Part shown: positions 57,804 through 64,000 of the stretch, one piece after another
Layout: each line of letters begins with the position of its first letter
How positions within the stretch are numbered: position 1 is the stretch's first letter
Assembly: GCF_000482745.1 (NCBI RefSeq)
Contig: NZ_KI519495.1
Location: 184,888 to 248,887, forward strand
Reading direction: 5' to 3'
From: Oleidesulfovibrio alaskensis DSM 16109
GTDB taxonomy: Bacteria; Desulfobacterota; Desulfovibrionia; Desulfovibrionales; Desulfovibrionaceae
DNA length: 64,000 nt
The notes under the pieces: model-generated
Seen by the model: only the letters and a program-made list of their open reading frames with translations
Databases searched by the model: none
Told to the model about the DNA's origin: nothing
Program-made: the position numbers and the translations under genes

Positions 57804-59153
57804 CTACAGGACCGGCAGATACCGCTTAAGCTCAAACTCGGAAACATGGGTACGGTAGGCATCCCATTCAATGAGCTTGTTGCCCACAAGATTCTGGTGC
57901 GTATGTTCGCCCAGCACTTCTTTCATCAGGGCGCTGTCCCGCAGGGCCACCGCGGCCTCGTACAGCGAACCGGGCAGCGAATCAATGCCCTTGGCGCTCA
58001 GGTCTTCGGCCTCCATGGCAAAGATATTCTCTTCCACCGCGCGCGGCACCTCGTACCCTTTTTCTATGCCTTCCAGACCTGCGCCCAGCATGGCGGCAAA
58101 GGCAAGGTACGGGTTGCAGGCGGGGTCGGGGTTGCGCAGCTCGATACGGGTTGCCGCTTCCTTTCCGGGTTTGTACATGGGCACACGGATAAGCGACGAA
58201 CGGTTGCGCTGCGCCCACGCGATATACACCGGGGCCTCATATCCGGGCACGAGCCGCTTGTATGAGTTCACCCACTGGTTAGTGATGCAGGTAATCTCAC
58301 TGGCATGGGTCAGCAGACCGGCGATGTAATGGCGGGCTTCGGCCGACAGGTGATGCGGGTCGTTGGCATCAAAGAAAGCGTTTTTACCGTTCTTGAAAAG
58401 AGACTGGTGCACATGCATGCCCGAGCCGTTTTCGCCGAAAATGGGCTTGGGCATAAACGTGGCGTACACGCCGTGTTTACGGGCAATCTCTTTGACCACA
58501 ACCTTGTAGGTCATGGCTATATCAGCCATTTTCAGGGCTTCGTTGTACCGCAGGTCTATTTCGTGCTGCGAAGGAGCCACCTCATGATGGCTGTATTCCA
58601 CATCTATGCCCATTTTCTGCAGGGCAAAAATAATGTCACGGCGCACTTCATTGCCCAGATCCAGCGGGGGCGCGTCAAAGTACCCTCCGGAATCAAGAGG
58701 TCTGGGGCATGTGGAGTCAGCGAAAAGGAAAAATTCCAGTTCCGGGCCTACATAATAGGTGTACCCCTTCTGTGCGGCCTTATCCACCAGCCTGCGCAGC
58801 ACATATCTGGGGTCGCCTTCGTAGGGGTTGCCGTCGGGCGTGCGGATATCGCAGAACATGCGGGCCACGGGGCGGTCCATGGGACGCCACGAGCATATCT
58901 GAAAGCTTGAAGCGTCAGGAAACGCGATCATGTCGCTTTCTTCAATGCGGGTGAACCCGAGAATTGAGGAGCCGTCAAACCCCATTCCTTCTTCAAAGGC
59001 TGCTTCCAGTTCGTCAGGGGTTACCTGAAAACTTTTGAGGTTGCCCAGAATATCCACAAACCAGAACTGCACAAAGCTGACATTGTAGTCCTTCACGGCT
59101 CTGATGACATCATCGCCGTTTTTGCAGTTGAAGACGGGATAGTTTGTACTCAT
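57804..59153 (-). CDS. glnA: Glutamine synthetase, type I (GSI-alpha-like)
   Basis: Assimilates ammonia into glutamine; 449 residues, dodecameric enzyme. Blocks: EEGMGFDGSSILGF, YYVGPELEFFLF, YSHHEVAPSQHEIDLRY, FGENGSGMHVHQSLFKNG, the NRSSLIRVP segment and RIELRNPDPACNPYLAFAAML. At 449 residues it matches the shorter GSI-alpha length, and no NLYDLP-type adenylylation Tyr motif is seen near the C-terminus, so feedback rather than adenylylation control is likely. GAGAGGAA is upstream of the ATG. The adjacent upstream gene encodes a type III enzyme. Confidence 0.93.
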   Translation of the reverse strand: MSTNYPVFNCKNGDDVIRAVKDYNVSFVQFWFVDILGNLKSFQVTPDELEAAFEEGMGFDGSSILGFTRIEESDMIAFPDASSFQICSWRPMDRPVARMFCDIRTPDGNPYEGDPRYVLRRLVDKAAQKGYTYYVGPELEFFLFADSTCPRPLDSGGYFDAPPLDLGNEVRRDIIFALQKMGIDVEYSHHEVAPSQHEIDLRYNEALKMADIAMTYKVVVKEIARKHGVYATFMPKPIFGENGSGMHVHQSLFKNGKNAFFDANDPHHLSAEARHYIAGLLTHASEITCITNQWVNSYKRLVPGYEAPVYIAWAQRNRSSLIRVPMYKPGKEAATRIELRNPDPACNPYLAFAAMLGAGLEGIEKGYEVPRAVEENIFAMEAEDLSAKGIDSLPGSLYEAAVALRDSALMKEVLGEHTHQNLVGNKLIEWDAYRTHVSEFELKRYLPVL

Positions 59154-59373
59154 ACGCTATTTCCTCTCGGTGGTTGGTTGCGGTGCATGAGACAAGGCGC
59201 CGCTGAGGAGGCAGACACGACGTTCCGCCCCGCAAGCGGACGGGCATGGCGGCTGATGAACCTGTACGGAACGTCATATCACATTTTTGCAAAACTAGCC
59301 ATGAGACAAAACGGATTCAACGCAGAATTGCTTCCGTCATGCTCCTGATTCCGCTTGATAGCTTCTGGCGCAG

Positions 59374-59404
59374 AAAAAGGAAAGGCCCGCTGACGCGGGC
59401 CTTT
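59374..59404 (-). terminator. Terminator of the GSIII gene
   Basis: Stem AAAGGCCCGC (59381-59390) / GCGGGCCTTT (59395-59404), loop TGAC; minus-strand tail CCTTTTTC. Confidence 0.9.
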
Positions 59405-59430
59405 ACAGTGTCGGAAAAACAGGCGTCTGC

Positions 59431-61611
59431 CTATTTGATAAACAGCATTTCCTGATAGCTGGGCAGCGGCCACAGATCGTCAGCCACAATGTTTTCCAGC
59501 TGGTCGGCATAGCTGCGCACCTTTTCCATGGCGGGCAGCACTTTTTCGCGCATGAAAGCAGCCTCTTCAATCTCGGATTCAAAATGACTGTTCACAAGCG
59601 CATCCAGAGCGTCGGTATTCTGCTGCAGGCCGCGCAGCTTTTCGGTCAGGTCCGACAGCGTATGCGTCACAAAGTCCATGCCGATGGCCTTCATGTTTGC
59701 GCAGGTGGCTGCCAGTTCGCTCTGATAGCGCACTGCCGCGGGGAATATCTGGGTGCGGGCCATTTTCACCACCAGCGCGGCTTCGGTGTGAATGGTGCGG
59801 CAGTACTGCTCAAGGTAGATGCTCTGGCGGCTTTCCAGCTCGCGGCGAGAGAATACACCGTACTTTTCAAACAGTTCCACAACCTCTGGTGCGGTCAGCA
59901 CGGGCAAAGCCTGCACCGAAGTGGGCAGATTTCTGAGGCCGCGGCGTTCCGCTTCCTTGTGCCATTCGTCAGAGTAGCCGTCACCGTTGAAAATAACGGC
60001 TTCATGCTCGGTGATGATATCGCGCAGCAGGCACTGCACGGCTTCGGGCAGCTTGCTCTGGTCGCCGCCGGTGGTTTTTTCCAGCTCGGTGGCAATGTAG
60101 TCCAGCGATTCTGCAAGCATGGTGTTCAAAGCCACCTGCGGACCGGCAATGGACATGTTGGACCCCACGGCACGGAACTCGAACCGGTTGCCCGTAAAGG
60201 CGAAGGGGCTTGTGCGGTTACGGTCGCCCGCATCCATGGGCAGGGGCGGCAGCGTATCCACACCCACCTGCAGCATGCCGCGTTTTTTGCACGACTTGGC
60301 ACCGCCGTTCTTTATCTGTTCAAACACATCGGTCAGCTGTTCGCCCAGATACACGGACATGATGGCGGGCGGTGCTTCATTGGCGCCCAGACGATGGTCG
60401 TTGCTGGCAGATGCCACAACGGCGCGCATAAGATGACCGTACTTGTGCACGGAGCGGATCATGGCAGCGCAGAAAACAAGGAACTGGGCATTTTCGTGCG
60501 GGGTATCGCCGGGGTCAAACAGGCTGCCCAGTTTGCTGTTGCCAAGAGAATAGTTGACGTGCTTGCCCGATCCGTTGATGCCCGCAAAGGGTTTTTCGTG
60601 CAGCAGGCAGGCCATGCCGTAGCGCTTGGCAATGCTTTTAAGCGACGTCATGATTATCTGGTTGTGGTCGGTGGCAAGGTTGGACACCTCGAACACGGGG
60701 GCTATTTCGAACTGTGCGGGGGCCACTTCATTGTGGCGGGTTTTCACCGGCACGCCCAGTTTGTACAGCTCGTGCTCCACTTCCAGCATAAAGGCCAGCA
60801 CCCGCCGCGGCACCGTGCCGAAATAATGGTCTTCGAATTCCTGCCCCTTGGCCGGTTTTGCCCCCAGCAGGGTACGGCCTGCAAGCTGCAGGTCGGGACG
60901 CGCAAAAAAGAAGTTGCGGTCGATCAGAAAATATTCCTGCTCGGCACCGGCGTAGGAAACCACCCTGTCGCCCGTATCAGTGCCGAAAAGGCGCAGCACG
61001 CGGCGCGCCTGCGTGTTCAGGGCCTGACTGGCGCGCAGCAGCGGAGTCTTTTTATCCAGCGCCTCGCCCGTCCACGAAACAAACGCCGTGGGAATGCACA
61101 GAAACGTTCCGTTGGGGTTTTCAATGATGTACGCGGGGTTGGTCACATCCCATGCGGTGTAGCCGCGGGCCTCGAAAGTGGCGCGCAGTCCCCCGCTGGG
61201 AAAGCTGGAAGCGTCCGGTTCGCCCTGAATGAGCTGGCTGCCGCTGAATTCCGCCAGCACGTTACCGTTGCCGTCAGGGGTAAGAAAGCCGTCATGCTTT
61301 TCAGCCGTCAGCCCGTTGAGCGGATAGAAAACATGCGTGTAGTGCGTGGCACCCTTGGACATGGCCCAGTCCTTCATGGCGGTGGCCACCACATCCGCCA
61401 CCGAAGGATCCAGCTTTTCGCCCTGCTCGATGGTGCGCATGAGCGACTTGTACACCTTTTTGGGCAGACGCTCGCGCATGACTTTATCATTAAATACATT
61501 CGAGCCGAACAGTTCCGTGGGCGTCGAGTCCGCAAAGCTGAATGCCGGCGTTCCGGCCTTGTAGTTGGTAACTGCCGCAATCGCGTTCAGTCTTGCCTGA
61601 TGTCCGCTCAT
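59431..61611 (-). CDS. glnN: Glutamine synthetase, type III
   Basis: Large, distinct class of glutamine synthetase (GSIII), 726 residues, the usual size. Features: FNDKVMRERLPKKVYKSL at the N-terminus, THYTHVFYPLNGLTAEKHD, GAEQEYFLID, RHNEVAPAQFEIAPVFE, EKPFAGINGSGKHVNYSLG, DHRLGANEAPPAIMSVYLG and NRTSPFAFTGNRFEFRAVGS. The start at 61611 is seven bases after AAGGAG; in-frame codons upstream (to 61689) are in the leader. GSIII enzymes, often induced by nitrogen limitation, occur in cyanobacteria, Bacteroides and some proteobacteria. It is upstream of glnA on the same strand, but each has a terminator. Confidence 0.93.
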   Translation of the reverse strand: MSGHQARLNAIAAVTNYKAGTPAFSFADSTPTELFGSNVFNDKVMRERLPKKVYKSLMRTIEQGEKLDPSVADVVATAMKDWAMSKGATHYTHVFYPLNGLTAEKHDGFLTPDGNGNVLAEFSGSQLIQGEPDASSFPSGGLRATFEARGYTAWDVTNPAYIIENPNGTFLCIPTAFVSWTGEALDKKTPLLRASQALNTQARRVLRLFGTDTGDRVVSYAGAEQEYFLIDRNFFFARPDLQLAGRTLLGAKPAKGQEFEDHYFGTVPRRVLAFMLEVEHELYKLGVPVKTRHNEVAPAQFEIAPVFEVSNLATDHNQIIMTSLKSIAKRYGMACLLHEKPFAGINGSGKHVNYSLGNSKLGSLFDPGDTPHENAQFLVFCAAMIRSVHKYGHLMRAVVASASNDHRLGANEAPPAIMSVYLGEQLTDVFEQIKNGGAKSCKKRGMLQVGVDTLPPLPMDAGDRNRTSPFAFTGNRFEFRAVGSNMSIAGPQVALNTMLAESLDYIATELEKTTGGDQSKLPEAVQCLLRDIITEHEAVIFNGDGYSDEWHKEAERRGLRNLPTSVQALPVLTAPEVVELFEKYGVFSRRELESRQSIYLEQYCRTIHTEAALVVKMARTQIFPAAVRYQSELAATCANMKAIGMDFVTHTLSDLTEKLRGLQQNTDALDALVNSHFESEIEEAAFMREKVLPAMEKVRSYADQLENIVADDLWPLPSYQEMLFIK

Positions 61612-61991
61612 TCTGCTGCTCCTTACTAGGGTCTTGAACATTGCATGGATGTGGGGCGGGTTGATCCGCAAAAAACCTGTGTACCACATTGCAGAGTCGG
61701 TGCCAACAAACCCGGAAGTAACTATTACAGCATGTTATGAAAAATGCCTGTTTTTTGTTTAAATTAATTTTTACATAAATGTTTAAAAATAGCATTACGA
61801 AAACATCTTAGTTAACTTTTTTGTCAAAATAGCGACTTTCTGCACATAACCCCCTCCGCCGTGCCGCGCGCACGCTGTGATGCCGCACTCTTGACCGCAA
61901 CCACCAATCCGCCTATCCCTTCGCAAGAAGCAGCAGCCGCGCACAGACAGGCCGCCCATTGTTCTACCAGCCACGCGAAGGAGACTCTTTT
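61612..61991. other. AT-rich divergent promoter region between glnN and asnS
   Basis: No gene. From about 61730 to 61830 the sequence is very AT-rich (runs such as TTTTTTGTTTAAATTAATTTTT), the most AT-rich block noticed in the window. It contains the putative asnS promoter (61821) and must hold the GSIII promoter in the other direction, for which I found no clear consensus or sigma-54 match. Confidence 0.5.
61821..61850 (+). promoter_or_regulatory. Putative asnS promoter
   Basis: TTGTCA (61821-61826), 18-bp spacer, CATAAC (61845-61850); leader of about 135 nt, in which no T-box or other riboswitch was recognised. Confidence 0.45.
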
Positions 61992-63377
61992 ATGAAACGT
62001 ACGCAGATACTCGACGCCCTCAACGCATCCGCCCCCTGCGACGATATCCGCATCTGCGGATGGGTGCGCACCCGCCGTGATGCCAAAGGCTTTTCCTTTC
62101 TCGAACTCAACGACGGGTCGTGCCTGACCAATATACAGGTTATCGTCGATGAAGAGACCGATGCCTACCGTTCGGTGGGAGAAGCCACCACGGGCGCTTC
62201 GGTGGACATCCGCGGGCAGCTGGTGGAATCGCCGGGCAAAGGGCAGAAATGGGAAGTGCGCGCCGCAACCATGACGCTGCTGGGCAAAGCCGACCCCGAA
62301 ACTTTTCCGCTGCAGAAAAAACGCCATTCCGACGAATACCTGCGCACCATCGCGCATCTGCGTCCGCGCACCAACAAATTCGGCGCCGCGTTCCGCATCC
62401 GCGCGGAAGCAAGCTACGCGGTGCACTCATTTTTCCGCGAAAACGGCTTTTTCAACGTGCACACGCCCATTCTCACCGGTTCGGACTGTGAAGGCGCCGG
62501 AGAAATGTTCCGGGTGACCACCCTGCCCGCGGTGGGCGCATCGGCACCCGCAGAAGGTTCGGTGTTTGACGGGGACTTTTTCGGCAAGGAATGCAGCCTG
62601 ACCGTTTCCGGTCAGCTGGAAGCTGAAATAATGGCACAGAGTCTCGGCAAGGTTTACACCTTCGGTCCCACTTTCCGCGCCGAAAATTCCAACACACCGC
62701 GCCATGCCGCCGAATTCTGGATGGTCGAGCCGGAAATGGCCTTTGCCGACCTTGAAGACGACATGCAGCTGGCAGAAGACATGGTCAAGTATGTAATCAG
62801 CCATGTGATGAAGCATTGCGCAGCTGACCTGGACCTGTTCTGCAAGTTTGTGGATAAAGAGCTTTCCGCGCGGCTTGAAAACATTCTCGCCCACCCCTTT
62901 GCCCGCGTCAGCTACACGGAAGCCATCGAAATCCTGAAAGCCAGCGGCAGAAAATTTGAATACCCCGCGGAGTGGGGCGCAGATCTGCAGACCGAACATG
63001 AGCGCTATCTGGCCGAAGAACACTTTAAAAAGCCTGTGGCTGTCTATGACTACCCCAAAGAAATCAAGGCTTTTTACATGCGTCTGAATGATAACGGCAA
63101 AACCGTGGCCGCCATGGACCTGCTGGTGCCGCGCATCGGCGAACTGGTTGGCGGTTCGCAGCGCGAAGAGCGGCTGGACGTGCTGGAAGCCCGCATAAAA
63201 GAACTGGGCCAGAATCCTGATGATTACTGGTGGTACCTGGAACTGCGCAAATTCGGCACCGCTCCCCACGCCGGCTTCGGCATGGGGTTTGAGCGTCTGC
63301 TCATGCTGCTTACCGGCATCGGCAACATCCGCGACGTCATTCCCTTTCCCCGTACGCCGCGGCATCTGGAATTTTAG
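61992..63377 (+). CDS. asnS: Asparaginyl-tRNA synthetase
   Basis: Class II aminoacyl-tRNA synthetase charging tRNA-Asn; 461 residues, normal length. The N-terminal OB-fold anticodon domain (about 20-105: ICGWVRTRRDAKGFSFLELNDGS) is followed by the catalytic core. Motif 1 region is FFRENGFFNVHTPILTGSDC, motif 2 is FGPTFRAENSNTPRHAAEFWMVEPE and motif 3 is HAGFGMGFERLLMLLTG. The AsnRS-type DCEGAGEMFRVTT block is present. AAGGAGA lies eight bases before the ATG at 61992; an earlier in-frame start has no site. Confidence 0.95.
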   Translation: MKRTQILDALNASAPCDDIRICGWVRTRRDAKGFSFLELNDGSCLTNIQVIVDEETDAYRSVGEATTGASVDIRGQLVESPGKGQKWEVRAATMTLLGKADPETFPLQKKRHSDEYLRTIAHLRPRTNKFGAAFRIRAEASYAVHSFFRENGFFNVHTPILTGSDCEGAGEMFRVTTLPAVGASAPAEGSVFDGDFFGKECSLTVSGQLEAEIMAQSLGKVYTFGPTFRAENSNTPRHAAEFWMVEPEMAFADLEDDMQLAEDMVKYVISHVMKHCAADLDLFCKFVDKELSARLENILAHPFARVSYTEAIEILKASGRKFEYPAEWGADLQTEHERYLAEEHFKKPVAVYDYPKEIKAFYMRLNDNGKTVAAMDLLVPRIGELVGGSQREERLDVLEARIKELGQNPDDYWWYLELRKFGTAPHAGFGMGFERLLMLLTGIGNIRDVIPFPRTPRHLEF

Positions 63378-63398
63378 CCTCTCCGGCAGCCCGTACAT

Positions 63399-63430
63399 AA
63401 AAAAAGCTCTGCATCTGCAGAGCTTTTTTT
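63399..63430. terminator. Terminator of asnS (symmetrical)
   Basis: Stem AAAAAAAGCTCTGC (63399-63412) / GCAGAGCTTTTTTT (63417-63430), loop ATCT. Confidence 0.95.
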
Positions 63431-63459
63431 GTGCGTACTCCCTGAATTTCCGGAATCCG

Positions 63460-63488
63460 TTGCCATAGCCCTACAGACGTTATATGCT
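63460..63488 (+). promoter_or_regulatory. Putative promoter of the universal stress protein gene
   Basis: TTGCCA (63460-63465), 17-bp spacer, TATGCT (63483-63488), 35 bp before the start codon. Confidence 0.6.
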
Positions 63489-63523
63489 GTATGCCAGTCT
63501 GTCGTACTGAAAGGAGGCGCACT

Positions 63524-63946
63524 ATGGAAATCAAACGGATACTGCTCCCTGTGGACGGTTCGAAAAGCTCTCTGACCGCTGCCGGAGAAGCGGCCAGCCT
63601 CGCCAATATATTCACGGCCGACGTGCTGCTTGTGCACTGCAACGAAGTGTTCCCCAATCTTAAGCAGCACCTTGACTATGCCCGCGAAGTGGCAAAGCTT
63701 TCCAACGAAATCCTCGGTCCGGCACGCGATATTCTGCAGGACCATAACATCCGGTATGTTGAACGCGTGGTGGATGGTTCTCCAGCAGAAGAAATCGCCG
63801 AACTGGCCCGCAGGGAAAAATGTGATCTCATCGTCATGAGTTCGCGCGGACGCACCGTGCTGGAAGGGCTGCTGCTGGGCAGCGTCACACAGCGCGTGCT
63901 CAAGCTGGCCCCCTGCAGGGTGCTTGTCATACCCGCAGGCTCATAG
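63524..63946 (+). CDS. Universal stress protein (UspA family)
   Basis: Small cytoplasmic nucleotide-binding-fold protein, 140 residues. N-terminal KRILLPVDGSKSS, central VVDGSPAEEIAELARREKCDLIVMSSRGR, and C-terminal LLLGSVTQRVLKLAPCRVLVIP. The ATP-binding motif G-2x-G-9x-G(S/T) is present except that its first Gly is Ser (SSRG...GS), so ATP binding is probable but not assured. AAGGAGG lies upstream of ATG 63524. A single gene between asnS and a hairpin at the window end. Family members are induced by stress or starvation; specific role unknown. Confidence 0.92.
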   Translation: MEIKRILLPVDGSKSSLTAAGEAASLANIFTADVLLVHCNEVFPNLKQHLDYAREVAKLSNEILGPARDILQDHNIRYVERVVDGSPAEEIAELARREKCDLIVMSSRGRTVLEGLLLGSVTQRVLKLAPCRVLVIPAGS

Positions 63947-63973
63947 CCGCACCTGTCTGCGCCGGTATTTACG

Positions 63974-64000
63974 CAGGGCCTGCCACCGCAGGCCCTGTCG
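63974..64000 (+). terminator. Terminator of the universal stress protein gene (cut by window end)
   Basis: Stem CAGGGCCTGC (63974-63983) / GCAGGCCCTG (63988-63997), loop CACC. The expected T-tract would start right at the window edge, so it cannot be confirmed. Confidence 0.6.

Noticed and set aside
59154..59430. Sigma-54 promoter before glnA (TGGCTAGTTTTGCA on the minus strand near 59285-59300)
   Set aside because: The GG and GC dinucleotides are two bases too close together for a -24/-12 element.
59584..61629. Long open frame (681 codons) opposite the type III glutamine synthetase
   Set aside because: Shadow of a well-conserved enzyme; GC-rich third positions suppress stops on the other strand.

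Overview
The window looks like a chromosomal segment of a free-living Gram-negative bacterium of the Desulfovibrio group (sulfate-reducing deltaproteobacteria). The base composition is fairly GC-rich and ribosome binding sites are strong (AGGAGG type). The bacterioferritin carries the heme Met where the Desulfovibrio desulfuricans protein has it, and glutamine synthetase I and III sit side by side. An Oleidesulfovibrio (Desulfovibrio) alaskensis-like strain is my best guess; this is inference and no database search was made. I see no phage, IS element, CRISPR array or rRNA operon. Most of the window is ordinary housekeeping and accessory metabolism in short operons separated by clear hairpin terminators.

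Layout. 1-3774: a glutamine-type ABC uptake operon (glnHPQ) bracketed by inverted copies of a dispersed, palindrome-rich repeat, which is present as three exact 220-bp tandem units at 3102-3761. 3846-7336: a ScsC/DsbA-like periplasmic oxidoreductase, then a LytTR response regulator and LytS-type kinase. 7620-10453: azlC-azlD amino acid exporter, divergent from a MocR-type regulator with a repeated operator. 10574-12901: a molybdate-type binding protein, a permease and a DUF364 protein, with no ATPase gene, preceded by a GTCACG/CGTGAC dyad. 13031-16319 (minus): ubiX, a metallo-beta-lactamase-fold hydrolase, a GIY-YIG protein and a DEAD-box helicase. 16578-16654: tRNA-Arg(CCG), followed by 424 bp of gene-free DNA with large inverted repeats. 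17126-19104: two tandem glycine-betaine-type binding proteins.

19684-26945 is a purine uptake and salvage unit (BMP-type binding protein, phosphoribosyltransferase, double ABC ATPase, two permeases, adenine deaminase). It is followed by two more 221-bp repeat units, bacterioferritin, and a His/Cys-rich metal permease. 30042-34284 is a DeoR-controlled sugar-acid operon (KdgT permease, DUF1537 kinase, PdxA2 dehydrogenase). 34430-42220 holds a MerR/coiled-coil protein divergent from HU, an NlpC/P60 lipoprotein, cysQ, an rRNA m5C methyltransferase, an FG-GAP repeat protein, a pseudouridine synthase, and a one-component regulator with a binding-protein-like domain.

42649-48304 (minus): B12-dependent ribonucleotide reductase, ftsEX and ilvD. 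48565-52525 is a ZraP/ZraS/ZraR-like envelope metal-stress module with a near-perfect sigma-54 promoter in front of the zraP-like gene. 52807-63946: an unassigned protein with a possible muramidase-like C-terminus, an M48 lipoprotein protease, topA, glnA, a GSIII, asnS and a universal stress protein.

Most worth following up: the dispersed palindromic repeat family (eight cores at five loci, two of them inverted around glnHPQ); the ATPase-less modAB-DUF364 operon with its dyad; the sigma-54/ZraSR unit whose sensor has a His/Met-rich periplasmic stretch; and the excisionase-HTH/binding-protein-domain regulator.
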